This document shows, one piece after another, positions 35,778-45,394 of a DNA stretch of 64,000 bases (within the stretch, counting starts at the first letter, position 1; every line of letters starts with the position of its first letter). The notes under the pieces are model-generated. The model was not told the DNA's origin. It saw only the letters and a program-made list of their open reading frames with translations, and did not search any database. A program made the translations under genes and the position numbers. The stretch comes from Alkaliphilus transvaalensis ATCC 700919 (GTDB lineage: Bacteria; Bacillota; Clostridia; Peptostreptococcales; Natronincolaceae): NCBI RefSeq assembly GCF_000621485.1, contig NZ_JHYF01000001.1, positions 62,001 through 126,000 on the forward strand, given 5' to 3'.

Positions 35778-36566
35778 ATGAAGGATAAAAGGTGGTTTAT
35801 AGTAGTAGTTATTGTTCTATGTATATTAGTGGGCTTAGGTCTATGGCAATTTCAAACAATTGAAGAAATACAGGTAGCCCATCAAGAATCCTACGAAATT
35901 TCTCAATGGGAACGGGCGACAGGAATATTTGATACCGACAGTAGTCAGCCACTACTCTATTATCGAGATGGTGACTATGCCATCTATATTCAATCAAATC
36001 AATTGCTGTACAAAAATTTTGGAAAAGAACCACAGGTAATTTATACATGGGACAAGCCTTCTAAAGGGAAGATATGGAAAAGTGATGGGGCTTTATTAGT
36101 GGGGACAGAGCCGGAGGAAGAAGGGTCGTGGACGGGTAAGTGGTTTGCTGTCAGATTGCCCAATGAAGACCACCCCCAATTTAAACTATTTCCCTTTAAA
36201 GAAATGCAGTTTTTTGGACCCCACCAAATAATTAGTATGGGGATATCAAACGACCCTTCGATCTTTGTAGCCACTGTTAAAAATGCCACTACCTATACAG
36301 AAATGATCTATAAACTTGGGGAGTCAGACTTTATATGGGTGAACCATTTGATCCATCCTAAGATTAATGGAGAAGAAAAGAATATTGAAATGCCTGCTAT
36401 TGTTAGACAACCAATGGAGCTAAAACTAAAAGCATTTCAATTGGAAAATACTACTTTTTTTACATTTGAAGATGACAGAGGCACGATCATTTATTATGAA
36501 GAGGATAACAAGGCTGATCGATATGTTGACTTTAAGTTCTACGACCTTAAGAAATGGTTATTTTAG
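35778..36566 (+). CDS. Membrane-anchored extracellular protein, unknown
   Basis: 262 residues. N-terminal membrane anchor or uncleaved signal (RWFIVVVIVLCILVGLGLW, residues ~5-23), then a beta-rich domain with many Trp/Tyr/Phe (for example TWDKPSKGKIWKSD, ESDFIWVNHL). No cysteines for lipidation and no recognised family. Own terminator just downstream; monocistronic. SD is AAGGGGG. Confidence 0.75.
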   Translation: MKDKRWFIVVVIVLCILVGLGLWQFQTIEEIQVAHQESYEISQWERATGIFDTDSSQPLLYYRDGDYAIYIQSNQLLYKNFGKEPQVIYTWDKPSKGKIWKSDGALLVGTEPEEEGSWTGKWFAVRLPNEDHPQFKLFPFKEMQFFGPHQIISMGISNDPSIFVATVKNATTYTEMIYKLGESDFIWVNHLIHPKINGEEKNIEMPAIVRQPMELKLKAFQLENTTFFTFEDDRGTIIYYEEDNKADRYVDFKFYDLKKWLF

Positions 36567-36590
36567 ACATTAGAGTTATGGATTTTCAAC

Positions 36591-36620
36591 AACTCCCTAG
36601 CCATAAACTAGGGAGTTTTT
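36591..36620 (+). terminator. Terminator after 35778-36566
   Basis: A perfect 10-bp stem AACTCCCTAG/CTAGGGAGTT (36591-36600 and 36608-36617), then TTT. Confidence 0.85.
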
Positions 36621-36687
36621 ATCTTTAAGGAATTTATAAAAACTGATATACTAAAGTTAACGGATTAAGCAGTAGAGGGGGACCCTT

Positions 36688-38094
36688 ATGAAGTCAAAAA
36701 AGATGCTAACAATCATACTGCAAAAAATTTTGCAGTCCATAGATGAAGGAATCCATGTAATCGATAACGAGGGACAGACGATTTTATATAACAACAGTAT
36801 GGCAGAGTTGGAAGGGATGGAGATTGATGATGTCATGGGTAAAACCCTGCTAGAGGTTTTTCCTAGCCTCAACCATGATACAAGTACATTGTTGAAGGTT
36901 CTTGAGAATGAAAAAGCCATTATTAATCAATCCCAAACCTATTTAAATAATAAAGGGAATAAAATTACAACAATCAATACCACAATTCCTTTATATTATC
37001 AGAATGAAAAAATCGGGGCTTTAGAAATAGCCAAGAATATTACAAAAATAAAAAATCTCTCAGAAGAAATTATAAGGCTGCAGCAACAATTAGGCAGTAC
37101 TGAGCCCAATCAAAAAAAGGATATGAAAAACTATACCTTCGAAAGCTTAAAGGGAAAAAGTAGCCGATTTTTAAAAGCCATTAATGGGGCAAGAAGAGCG
37201 GCAACTACATCCTCAAGTGTACTGCTATATGGAGAGACAGGGACAGGAAAAGAACTTTTTGCCCAGAGTATTCACTACCATAGTGACAGAAAAAATAGAC
37301 CTTTTATTGCCCAAAACTGTGCGGCCTTACCTGAAACATTATTAGAGGGAATTTTATTTGGTACGACAAAAGGGGGCTTTACTGGAGCCGTCGATCGCCC
37401 AGGATTATTTGAACAAGCCAATGGTGGGACAATTCTGTTAGATGAAATCAACTCAATGGGAGTACAGCTTCAAGCAAAACTTTTACGAGTTTTACAGGAA
37501 GGTTATGTAAGAAGAATAGGGGGGCTAAAGGATATACCTATAGATGTTAGAATCATTGCTACTACCAATGAAGAACCAAATGAAGCTATTTCAAATGGAA
37601 GGGTTCGTAAGGACTTGTATTATCGTTTAAGTGTAGTTAACATAACGATTCCTAGTCTAAAGGATAGACAAGAGGATATTCTTTTACTAACTGATTTTTT
37701 TATAAATGAGTTTAATCATAAGTTAGGTAAACAGGTTTGGATGATTGCCTCGGAAATAGGAAAGCATTTTTTAGAATACCATTGGCCTGGTAATGTTAGA
37801 GAACTAAAAAATGTCATTGAAGGAGCCATGAATATGGTGCAGGATGAACATATTTTAAAAGAAGAGCACTTTCCAGATTATCTCTTTAAAAGAGAAAAAA
37901 AAGATCCTAAATCTATCGTGATTAACCAAGAAACGTTAAAGGAGACAGGTAGCTTAAAGGATACATTAGAAGAAATAGAAAAAGCTTATATCATTAATAC
38001 GATGGAAAAATATAATGGTAATATTACGAAAGCAGCCAAAGAACTAGGGTTAAAAAGACAAACTCTACAGCATAAGTTAAAGCGTTATATTTAG
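36688..38094 (+). CDS. RocR-like sigma-54-dependent activator (PAS-AAA-HTH)
   Basis: 468 residues. PAS domain (residues ~8-115; HVIDNEGQTILYNNSMAELEG), AAA+ domain with Walker A GETGTGKE and Walker B TILLDEINSM, and a C-terminal Fis-type helix-turn-helix (ITKAAKELGLKRQTLQHKL). DEINSM and the FGTTKGGFTGAVDRPGLFEQANGG stretch closely resemble Bacillus RocR, the ornithine-responsive activator. The sigma-54 contact loop reads GGFTGA rather than GAFTGA. It sits directly upstream of a -24/-12 promoter and the ornithine operon, its obvious target. Confidence 0.93.
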   Translation: MKSKKMLTIILQKILQSIDEGIHVIDNEGQTILYNNSMAELEGMEIDDVMGKTLLEVFPSLNHDTSTLLKVLENEKAIINQSQTYLNNKGNKITTINTTIPLYYQNEKIGALEIAKNITKIKNLSEEIIRLQQQLGSTEPNQKKDMKNYTFESLKGKSSRFLKAINGARRAATTSSSVLLYGETGTGKELFAQSIHYHSDRKNRPFIAQNCAALPETLLEGILFGTTKGGFTGAVDRPGLFEQANGGTILLDEINSMGVQLQAKLLRVLQEGYVRRIGGLKDIPIDVRIIATTNEEPNEAISNGRVRKDLYYRLSVVNITIPSLKDRQEDILLLTDFFINEFNHKLGKQVWMIASEIGKHFLEYHWPGNVRELKNVIEGAMNMVQDEHILKEEHFPDYLFKREKKDPKSIVINQETLKETGSLKDTLEEIEKAYIINTMEKYNGNITKAAKELGLKRQTLQHKLKRYI

Positions 38095-38147
38095 CTATTA
38101 AACTTAGGGCCTTTTATATTCTTTGTAATAGTTTTAAAATGGCTATT

Positions 38148-38194
38148 AAACGCAAATTATTTTGCATTATATGCAAAATAATTTGCGTTTTTTT
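38148..38194 (+). terminator. Long perfect hairpin terminator of the activator gene
   Basis: A 20-bp perfect stem (38148-38167 and 38171-38190; AAACGCAAATTATTTTGCAT with its complement) with a 3-nt loop and T tail. The inner TTTTGCAT-ATGCAAAA palindrome could also be bound by protein, but the T tail favours termination. Confidence 0.85.
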
Positions 38195-38266
38195 ATCTAT
38201 TCTGCCATAAAGGGCCATAAGGCAGATGGTAGTTAATAATAATGTGGTAAAATACAGAAATAATAA

Positions 38267-38282
38267 ATGAATATCTATTCAT
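38267..38282 (+). promoter_or_regulatory. Candidate upstream activator site
   Basis: A perfect palindrome ATGAATA-TC-TATTCAT about 150 bp upstream of the sigma-54 promoter, the usual distance for an enhancer of a RocR-type activator. No second copy was found nearby. Confidence 0.45.
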
Positions 38283-38418
38283 AGGAATATAAACGAATGA
38301 CTCTACCCTTTGAAAATAAATCAATGTAATTTCTTCAATTTGTATAAAATACTGAAAATAGTGAATAAACAAAAATATACTGTTTGTCTATAATATTTTA
38401 TTGAAATAACAAGGTTTT

Positions 38419-38432
38419 GGCAAAATAATTGC
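38419..38432 (+). promoter_or_regulatory. Sigma-54 promoter of the ornithine operon
   Basis: TTGGCAAAATAATTGCA: GG at 38419-38420 and GC at 38431-38432 with exactly 10 bp between, the obligatory -24/-12 spacing. It begins 60 bp before ord and fits the activator encoded upstream. Confidence 0.88.
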
Positions 38433-38478
38433 AATGAATAAAGGCGAAGGAATTAATACATAACTGGAGGGGTATAGA

Positions 38479-39525
38479 ATGGAAAATATTAAAGTGATTA
38501 TTTGGGGTTTTGGAGCTATGGGTAGTGGAATGGCAAAGATGCTTTTGCAAAAGAAGGGTGTAGAAATTGTTGGGGTTTGTGATCGAAACGAAGCTAGAGT
38601 TGGAAAAGATATGTATGATGTGTTAGGGATTGAAAGAGGAAACCGAAAGCCAGTCATAATCAATTCAAATATCGAAGAAGTATTAACGGAAAGAAGTTGT
38701 GATGTTTGTATAACTGCAACAGATTCATTCACTAAGGCAGCTTTTCCAAGAATAAAATATTGTTTAGAGCAAAAAGTAAATGTAGTTTCAACAGCTGAAG
38801 AAATGGCTTATCCTCAGGCACAAAATCCTGAATTAGCAGCAGAACTTGATAGAATAGCAAAAGAGAACGGAGTAACAGTTTTAGGCACAGGTATTAACCC
38901 TGGGTTAATAATGGACCTATTGGTTGTATGTTTAACAGGTTGTATGACTGATGTAGAACATATTGAAGCAAAACGTGTTAATAGCTTATCACCATTTGGA
39001 CATACAGTTATGGAAGAACAGGGTGTAGGAATGAAAGTTGATGAGTTTAATAGACGGTGTGAAGAAGGAACAATGGCAGGTCACGTTGGATTTGCTGAAT
39101 CAATACAAATGATCGCCGATGCTATTGGCTGGAAGGTAGATAAATTTGAACAGCAAATGAAGCCTATTGTTACTACCGTAGATAGAAAGTCACCCCATGG
39201 ATTTGCTGCTGCTGGAGATGTTGCTGGTGTCAATATGACTGGACAAGGCTATGTAGATGGTGAAGTTAAGATTAATATGATTCATCCACAACAGATTGAA
39301 CCAGAAATGGAAGGGACCTTCACAGGAGATTATATCAATATAAAAGGAACTCCAGAAGTAAATATGTCAATTAAACCAGAGGTAGAAGGTGGACTTGGTA
39401 CAATCGCAATGTGTGTTAATATGATCCCTCATGTAATTAATGCAAGGGCAGGATTAAAAACAATGTTAGATTTACCAGTTCCAAGGGCAATTATGGGAGA
39501 CATGAGGGATTTATTAGAGAAATAA
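38479..39525 (+). CDS. ord: 2,4-diaminopentanoate dehydrogenase
   Basis: 348 residues with an N-terminal dinucleotide-binding motif (IIWGFGAMGSGMAKML) and the dihydrodipicolinate-reductase-like fold. Ord oxidatively deaminates (2R,4S)-2,4-diaminopentanoate to 2-amino-4-oxopentanoate with NAD(P)+. First gene of the ord-ortAB-oraSE-orr operon, in the known clostridial order. SD is TGGAGGGG. The assignment rests on family resemblance and perfect pathway context. Confidence 0.94.
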   Translation: MENIKVIIWGFGAMGSGMAKMLLQKKGVEIVGVCDRNEARVGKDMYDVLGIERGNRKPVIINSNIEEVLTERSCDVCITATDSFTKAAFPRIKYCLEQKVNVVSTAEEMAYPQAQNPELAAELDRIAKENGVTVLGTGINPGLIMDLLVVCLTGCMTDVEHIEAKRVNSLSPFGHTVMEEQGVGMKVDEFNRRCEEGTMAGHVGFAESIQMIADAIGWKVDKFEQQMKPIVTTVDRKSPHGFAAAGDVAGVNMTGQGYVDGEVKINMIHPQQIEPEMEGTFTGDYINIKGTPEVNMSIKPEVEGGLGTIAMCVNMIPHVINARAGLKTMLDLPVPRAIMGDMRDLLEK

Positions 39526-39548
39526 TATAAAAAGGTAGGAGAGCATAA

Positions 39549-39857
39549 ATGAAAATCGAAAAGGGTACATGGGTAAGAATACATGATATTGTATTAAGCC
39601 CCCAAGAACGATCCCCTAATCTGCCAGAAGATACGAAAAAAGTTCCATTAGAAATGTGGGTAAAGGGATTCTTACTGGAAGAGGCAATGATAGGTGAAAG
39701 AGTGGCGGTAAAGACCATTACAGGTCGAAACGTTGAAGGGACATTACTTGAAGCGAATCCCTATTATGACCATGACTTCGGAAAATTTGTACCAGAAATA
39801 TTAGAAATAGGTCTTCAGTTAAAGGAGATCTTATGGGCAGGTGAAGGCCATGACTAG
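39549..39857 (+). CDS. ortA: 2-amino-4-oxopentanoate thiolase, alpha subunit
   Basis: 102 residues. The N-terminal KGTWVRIHDIVLSPQERSPNLP and KTITGRNVEGTL segments are typical of OrtA. With OrtB it cleaves 2-amino-4-oxopentanoate with CoA to D-alanine and acetyl-CoA. SD GTAGGAG. Its 3' end overlaps ortB by 8 bp, indicating coupled translation of the two subunits. Confidence 0.93.
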   Translation: MKIEKGTWVRIHDIVLSPQERSPNLPEDTKKVPLEMWVKGFLLEEAMIGERVAVKTITGRNVEGTLLEANPYYDHDFGKFVPEILEIGLQLKEILWAGEGHD

Positions 39858-41274
39858 AGAAATGACCTATGAAGCCATCATGTCTCGTCGGGGAGAGATA
39901 ATGAAAAGAGCTGTGGGGATAGATTATAGTGTATTTGAATATGGGAAGGTAGCCTTCGACTATGAAAAAATCATGAGGGAGACGGGCTATACCCTTCAAG
40001 AAATGCAACAAATTCAAGGAGAAACAGGTGTTGGGAATACGCCTTTATTAGAATTAAAAAATTTAACTGCTTTATCTAGAAAAATAGCACCAGAGGGGAA
40101 GGGGGCAAGAATCTTTATAAAAGATGAAGCTTCTAATCCCTCTGGAAGTTTTAAAGCTAGAAGGGCAGCTAATGCAGTATATCATGCAAAAAGGTTAGGT
40201 TATAAGGGGGTTATCGCTGCCACCAGTGGAAATTATGGGGCGGCTGTTGCCAGTCAAGCAGCAATGCAAGGGCTAAAATGTATTATCATTCAAGAATGTT
40301 ATGACAGCACTGGCAAAGGTCAACCTGAAATTATTGAGAAGGCAAGAAAATGTGAGGCCTATGGAGCAGAAGTTGTACAGCTAACTGTGGGGCCAGAACT
40401 ATTTTATACCTTTTTAAAAATGCTGGAGGAGACGGGTTATTTTAATGCTTCATTATACACACCCTTTGGTATTGCAGGGGTAGAAACCCTAGGCTACGAA
40501 CTGGCAATGCAGTTTAGAGAAAGGGTTGGAAAGGATCCAGATGTTGTGGTTTGCACTAATGCAGGTGGAGGAAATTTGACAGGGACAGCCAGAGGATTGA
40601 TTAAAGCGGGAGCCGATGAAGTAAAAATTGTTGGTGCCAGCGTTAATTTAAAGGGACTACATATGGCCAGCGATGGAGATTTTAACAGAAAGTCCTTCAC
40701 CACAGGTCATACTGGCTTTGGTATACCCTTCTCAACATGGCCAGATCGTTCTGATGTACCAAGATCAGCTGCAAGACCATTGCGTTATATGGATCGCTAT
40801 GTGTTGGTTAACCAAGGGGAAGTCTTCTATATGACAGAAGCCTTAGCCCAATTGGAAGGCTTAGAAAGGGGTCCAGCTGGGAATACATCATTAGCTGCTG
40901 CCTTTGCCCTAGCACAAGAAATGGATCAAGATCAAATTATCGTGGTGCAGGAAACCGAATATACCGGGGCAGGAAAGCATATTCAGCCTCAATTATCCTT
41001 TGCTAAGGAAAACGGAATTAAAATTGAGTTTGGTAATCCTGAGGATGAAATTCAAGGAGAAAACATCATTCTACCTTCCCATCCATCTTTAATAAAGGCT
41101 AGAGAAATCGAGATGGAAAAACTTCGTGGCTCCTATATTAAAAACTGTGTCACTCAAAATAATTTAACTGAAGTCACAGAAGAGGACTTAGCTTTTTTAA
41201 TAAAGGACTGTAAAACGACTCGAGAATTTGCTACATCAATACTAAATAGCTTAAATGTAAAAATTATCGAGTAA
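39850..41274 (+). CDS. ortB: 2-amino-4-oxopentanoate thiolase, beta subunit
   Basis: 474 residues, PLP fold type II (threonine synthase-like). The Schiff-base lysine is in NPSGSFKARRA, and the phosphate loop is in TNAGGGNLTG. It is the catalytic subunit of the OrtAB thiolase. ATG 39850 is preferred to a GTG three codons earlier; another Met follows at 39865. It is followed by a 184-bp gap before oraS, AT-rich with no terminator seen. Confidence 0.93.
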   Translation: MTREMTYEAIMSRRGEIMKRAVGIDYSVFEYGKVAFDYEKIMRETGYTLQEMQQIQGETGVGNTPLLELKNLTALSRKIAPEGKGARIFIKDEASNPSGSFKARRAANAVYHAKRLGYKGVIAATSGNYGAAVASQAAMQGLKCIIIQECYDSTGKGQPEIIEKARKCEAYGAEVVQLTVGPELFYTFLKMLEETGYFNASLYTPFGIAGVETLGYELAMQFRERVGKDPDVVVCTNAGGGNLTGTARGLIKAGADEVKIVGASVNLKGLHMASDGDFNRKSFTTGHTGFGIPFSTWPDRSDVPRSAARPLRYMDRYVLVNQGEVFYMTEALAQLEGLERGPAGNTSLAAAFALAQEMDQDQIIVVQETEYTGAGKHIQPQLSFAKENGIKIEFGNPEDEIQGENIILPSHPSLIKAREIEMEKLRGSYIKNCVTQNNLTEVTEEDLAFLIKDCKTTREFATSILNSLNVKIIE

Positions 41275-41458
41275 CCTATTTGTAGGCAGTATTATGTTAT
41301 ACAACTATTTAGTAGAAATCTCGCTTTCATTAGTTAGAAGGGAGTATTGATATTATCCCTATAAAGTAACATCGAATATTAAGTTTGTACTTAAATTAAT
41401 CATTAAAATTAATAATTAAAATAAGAGGATTGATTATATATATTGACGGAGGTGCTAA

Positions 41459-41824
41459 ATGAAAAGAGCAGATGATTTTCAGCAAAGAAGCGTACATTTA
41501 AAAGACCTAACAGATCAAGAACTAGAGCAGAAATTTTGGCAGTTGGCAGAACAAATTGTAGAACCAATGGTAGACATGGCTAAAAAACATACAACACCAT
41601 CAATAGAGCGTTCTGTACTATTACGTATGGGTTTTTCCAGCATGGAGGCTAGGGCTATTGTAGAAGGTGTTATGGATCGAGGACTAATGGGAAAAGGTGC
41701 AGGGAACGTAGTTTATCGATTAGCTCAGAAAAAAGGAATGGACATTCGTGAAGCAGGACTTCAATTAGCAGAAGGAAACTTATGGGATGAAGCCCTAGAA
41801 ACTTTTCAAGGGGGTGCTAAATAA
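41459..41824 (+). CDS. oraS: D-ornithine 4,5-aminomutase, S subunit
   Basis: 121 residues, all-helical. The sequence KRADDFQQRSVHLKDLTDQELEQ and SIERSVLLRMGFSSMEA fit OraS. It is the small partner of the B12/PLP-dependent OraE. The stop overlaps the oraE start by one base. SD is GGAGGTG at ideal spacing. Confidence 0.94.
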   Translation: MKRADDFQQRSVHLKDLTDQELEQKFWQLAEQIVEPMVDMAKKHTTPSIERSVLLRMGFSSMEARAIVEGVMDRGLMGKGAGNVVYRLAQKKGMDIREAGLQLAEGNLWDEALETFQGGAK

Positions 41825-44034
41825 TGGAACTAAAGCCTAATGAAAAATTAGATATCAAAAATATCCTACAAGATTTAGAGAGTTATAAACCTAGGCGAAG
41901 AGGATGGACATGGAGAAAGAAGGAAGATAATCTTCAAATGGGGCCCTTCACCTACCAAAATGCCTCAGCTCCATTAAAAAATAGCGTGCCATTACCATCG
42001 GCAAAATACTTTAATGATATCGACCCTCAACCAGATGCAGTAATCACTACTGAGATCGCTTCTGGAAGGTTTGAAGACGATATTCGTCGAATGAGGATGG
42101 CTGCTTGGCATGGAGCCGATCATATCATGGTAATTCGTACAGCTGGTCAGAGTCACTTCGACGGGCTTATTGAAGGGACTCCTCAAGGGATTGGTGGTAT
42201 TCCCATCACTAGAAAACAAGTAAGAGCCCAAAGAAAAGCATTAGATCTAATTGAGGAAGAAGTAGGAAGACCAATTAACTACCATTCCTATATAAGTGGT
42301 GTTGCAGGGCCAGAAATCGCTGTTATGTTTGCTGAAGAAGGGGTTAATGGCGCCCACCAAGATCCTCAGTACAATGTATTATATAGAAATATTAATATGA
42401 TTCGTTCCTTTGTAGATGCAGCTGAGGCAAAAAGTAATATGGTATGGGCAGATATCGCTCAAATTGACGGGGCCCACAATGCCAATGCAACAGCTAGAGA
42501 AGCTTGGAAGGTTATGCCAGAGCTAATGGTACAACACGCCCTAAACTCTATTTATTCTGTAAAAGTGGGAATGAAGAAGGAAAACATCTGTCTTTCAACA
42601 GTACCACCAACGGCACCGCCTGCTCCCAATATGACATTAGACTTACCCTATGCAGTTGCCCTAAGGGAAGTATTTAATGAATACAAAATGAGGGCTCAAA
42701 TGAATACAAAGTATATGGAATCTTCAACAAGAGAAGCCACCGTTACCCATGTATTAAACTTATTAGTTTCAAGATTAACGAGGGCAGACATCCAGTCAAC
42801 CATCACACCAGATGAGGGAAGAAATGTACCTTGGCATATCTACAACATGGAGGCATGTGATACGGCAAAACAAGCATTGGTAGGTATGGATGGGTTAATG
42901 GAAATGATCCAGTTAAAGGATGAAGGAATCTTAAGGGATAAAGTAAGAGAATTAAAGGAAAGAGCTGTTCTATTCATGGAAGAAGTTCTTGAAGTTGGTG
43001 GGTACTTTAAAGCAGTAGAGGAAGGTTTCTTTGTTGACTCTGGATACTATCCAGAAAGAAATGGCGATGGAATTGCAAGGAAAATTGACCAAGGAATTGG
43101 TGTAGGAACAGTATTTGAAAGAGATGAAGACTATATGGCACCTGTAACAGCCCACTTTGGGTATAATAATGTAGGGCAATATGACCCATCTGCTGTAAAT
43201 GAGCCTTCTAAACTAATAGGGGGGTCTACCTATGAAGTGCCAGAAAAAATTGTCTACATTGATGAATTAGATGAAACTGATAATGTTAATGTACGTATGG
43301 AGGAAACAAAAGAGTTAAGAGAAACTTCAAAAATTAAGCCTGAAGTGGAATGGATGGGAGACGGTTATGTAATGCTTAATCTATTCCTGCCAGTACCTAA
43401 AAGAGTAGCAGAATTTGCAGCTATTGAAATGGGTAAGAAAATGGGCTTAGAAGATGTAGAAGTAATCCATAAGGAAGTAATGCATCCATCAGAGGGTACT
43501 AGAATCGAGTTAAAGGGTAGAGTTGCCTTTGCCATAGATACTGCTGACTTAGTGATTCCACCAGAGCCAGAAGTTATGTCTGAAGATGAAGTAAGAGAAG
43601 AAATTGAAAAGCAACCAATGAAAATTGTTGCTGGTACAGTTGGAGAAGATGAACACTCCGTTGGATTAAGGGAGATCATCGACATTAAGCATGGTGGGAT
43701 TGAGAAATATGGTATTGAGTGTCATTATCTTGGTACATCGGTGGCTTTAGAAAAGTTAGTTGATGCTGCCATCGAATTAAATGCCGATGCAATCCTAGCA
43801 TCTACAATAATCAGTCATGACGATATCCACTATAAGAATATGAAGAAGATCCATGAACTTTGTATAGAAAAGGGAATTCGTGATAAAATCATGATCGCCT
43901 GCGGAGGGACTCAAGTAACGCCAGAACTAGCGGTACAACAAGGAGTAGATGCAGGTTTTGGAAGAGGATCAAAGGGAATTCACGTTGCTACATTTCTGGT
44001 AAAGAAAAGAAGTGAGATGCAAAATGAAGGTTAA
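41824..44034 (+). CDS. oraE: D-ornithine 4,5-aminomutase, E subunit
   Basis: 736 residues. An N-terminal TIM-barrel holds PLP and adenosylcobalamin. The C-terminal B12-binding domain carries the DxHxxG motif in GEDEHSVGLREI (about residue 607), with the GGTQ segment in IACGGTQVTPEL. The enzyme migrates the amino group of D-ornithine from C5 to C4, giving 2,4-diaminopentanoate, by a radical mechanism. It overlaps oraS by one base and the next gene by 11 bp. Confidence 0.96.
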   Translation: MELKPNEKLDIKNILQDLESYKPRRRGWTWRKKEDNLQMGPFTYQNASAPLKNSVPLPSAKYFNDIDPQPDAVITTEIASGRFEDDIRRMRMAAWHGADHIMVIRTAGQSHFDGLIEGTPQGIGGIPITRKQVRAQRKALDLIEEEVGRPINYHSYISGVAGPEIAVMFAEEGVNGAHQDPQYNVLYRNINMIRSFVDAAEAKSNMVWADIAQIDGAHNANATAREAWKVMPELMVQHALNSIYSVKVGMKKENICLSTVPPTAPPAPNMTLDLPYAVALREVFNEYKMRAQMNTKYMESSTREATVTHVLNLLVSRLTRADIQSTITPDEGRNVPWHIYNMEACDTAKQALVGMDGLMEMIQLKDEGILRDKVRELKERAVLFMEEVLEVGGYFKAVEEGFFVDSGYYPERNGDGIARKIDQGIGVGTVFERDEDYMAPVTAHFGYNNVGQYDPSAVNEPSKLIGGSTYEVPEKIVYIDELDETDNVNVRMEETKELRETSKIKPEVEWMGDGYVMLNLFLPVPKRVAEFAAIEMGKKMGLEDVEVIHKEVMHPSEGTRIELKGRVAFAIDTADLVIPPEPEVMSEDEVREEIEKQPMKIVAGTVGEDEHSVGLREIIDIKHGGIEKYGIECHYLGTSVALEKLVDAAIELNADAILASTIISHDDIHYKNMKKIHELCIEKGIRDKIMIACGGTQVTPELAVQQGVDAGFGRGSKGIHVATFLVKKRSEMQNEG

Positions 44035-45382
44035 TGTTTTAGTGGCGGAGATAGGCAGTACAACTACGGTTGTCAATGCCTTTAAAGATATCCACAGCCC
44101 TTGTCCAAGGTTTATTGGACAGGGGCAATCCCCCACCACAGTATTAGAGGGGGATGTAAACATTGGTTTACGGGGAGCAGTAGAAGATTTAAGAAAAAGG
44201 CTAGCTGTAGACCAACTAGAGTATGATGAAATGTTGGCCACCAGTAGTGCAGCTGGAGGGCTGAAAATGACAGTACATGGTCTTGTCTATGATATGACCG
44301 TAAGAGCGGCTAAAGAAGCTGCCCTTGGTGCCGGAGCCATTATCCATCAAGTAACAGCAGGCAGGATGAAAAGAACTGATATAAAAAAGATTAAAGAAAT
44401 TAAACCAAATATTATTTTGATAGCTGGAGGGGTAGATTATGGCGAGCGGGATACTGCAATCCATAATGCAGAGAAAATCGCTGAGCTAGGGTTGGATGTA
44501 CCAATTATCTATGCAGGAAACATCGAGAATCAAGAAGAAATAAAAGAGATTTTTGCAGAAACCAATAGCAAACTCTATTGTGTTGAAAATGTATATCCCA
44601 AAATAGATCAATTAAACATTGAGCCCACCCGTAAGGTAATACAAGAGGTTTTTGAAGAACATATTATCCATGCCCCAGGTATGAAAGCTGTTAGAGAGAT
44701 GGTCAAGGGTCCGATTATTCCTACACCAGGAGCTGTAATGGAGGCATCTAAAACCCTAAAAGAAGAGGTGGGAGACCTTATTACCTTTGATGTTGGTGGT
44801 GCCACCACAGACCTTCATTCTGTAACGGAGGGAAGCGAGGAGATTAATCGAATTCTCGTTAGTCCCGAACCCCTAGCAAAGAGAACTGTAGAAGGTGATT
44901 TAGGGGTATATGTCAATATGGGAAACATTGTTGAAAGAATTGGTAAAGAAAATCTCGAAAAAGAGCTTTCTTTAAACATTGAGGCCCTAATGGAAGCATA
45001 TCGGGCAATTCCTAAGACTCCTGATGAAATAAAATTTGTAGAACGCTTAACCCTAGAAGCGGTATTAACTGCCTTAGAAAGACATGCTGGGAAGATTAGG
45101 CATCTATATGGACCAGGAGGAAAAACCACCATCGCAGAAGGAAAAGACCTCTCTAATGTAAAATATATTATTGGAACAGGTGGCGCATTAACGAGGCTTC
45201 CGAAGGGGAAGGAAATATTAAAGGGGATTCTAAGTAAAAATCGCCAAAATATTTTATACCCCACCGATGAAGCACAAATATTAATCGACAATCATTACAT
45301 TATGGCCTCACTAGGAGTGTTAGCTAAGCGATACCCAGAAGCGGCCGTAGCCCTGATGAAGGAAAGTTTAGGGATGAAGTAG
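44024..45382 (+). CDS. GlmL/MutL-like reactivating ATPase of the aminomutase
   Basis: About 452 residues, ASKHA (actin-like ATPase) fold as in GlmL/MutL of glutamate mutase operons: LVAEIGSTTTVVNAF phosphate motif, ITFDVGGATTDLHSV second phosphate motif, and GTGGALTRL. Such proteins are thought to exchange damaged cobalamin from B12 mutases. Between oraE and orr, as in known ornithine operons. The frame is open from GTG 44012; ATG 44024 is used because KVNVLVAEIGSTTT is the family start. Confidence 0.9.
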   Translation: MKVNVLVAEIGSTTTVVNAFKDIHSPCPRFIGQGQSPTTVLEGDVNIGLRGAVEDLRKRLAVDQLEYDEMLATSSAAGGLKMTVHGLVYDMTVRAAKEAALGAGAIIHQVTAGRMKRTDIKKIKEIKPNIILIAGGVDYGERDTAIHNAEKIAELGLDVPIIYAGNIENQEEIKEIFAETNSKLYCVENVYPKIDQLNIEPTRKVIQEVFEEHIIHAPGMKAVREMVKGPIIPTPGAVMEASKTLKEEVGDLITFDVGGATTDLHSVTEGSEEINRILVSPEPLAKRTVEGDLGVYVNMGNIVERIGKENLEKELSLNIEALMEAYRAIPKTPDEIKFVERLTLEAVLTALERHAGKIRHLYGPGGKTTIAEGKDLSNVKYIIGTGGALTRLPKGKEILKGILSKNRQNILYPTDEAQILIDNHYIMASLGVLAKRYPEAAVALMKESLGMK

Positions 45383-45394
45383 GGAGAGGGTTAA

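Noticed and set aside
38148-38190. Long palindrome as a sigma-54 enhancer site
   Set aside because: It sits just after the activator stop and is followed by a T run, so it is read as a terminator; the shorter palindrome at 38267 is the better enhancer candidate.
44815-45291. 158-codon minus-strand open frame
   Set aside because: Antisense to the glmL-like gene, whose plus-strand product has clear ATPase motifs; the same applies to the other long antisense frames in the oraE, orr and rarA regions.
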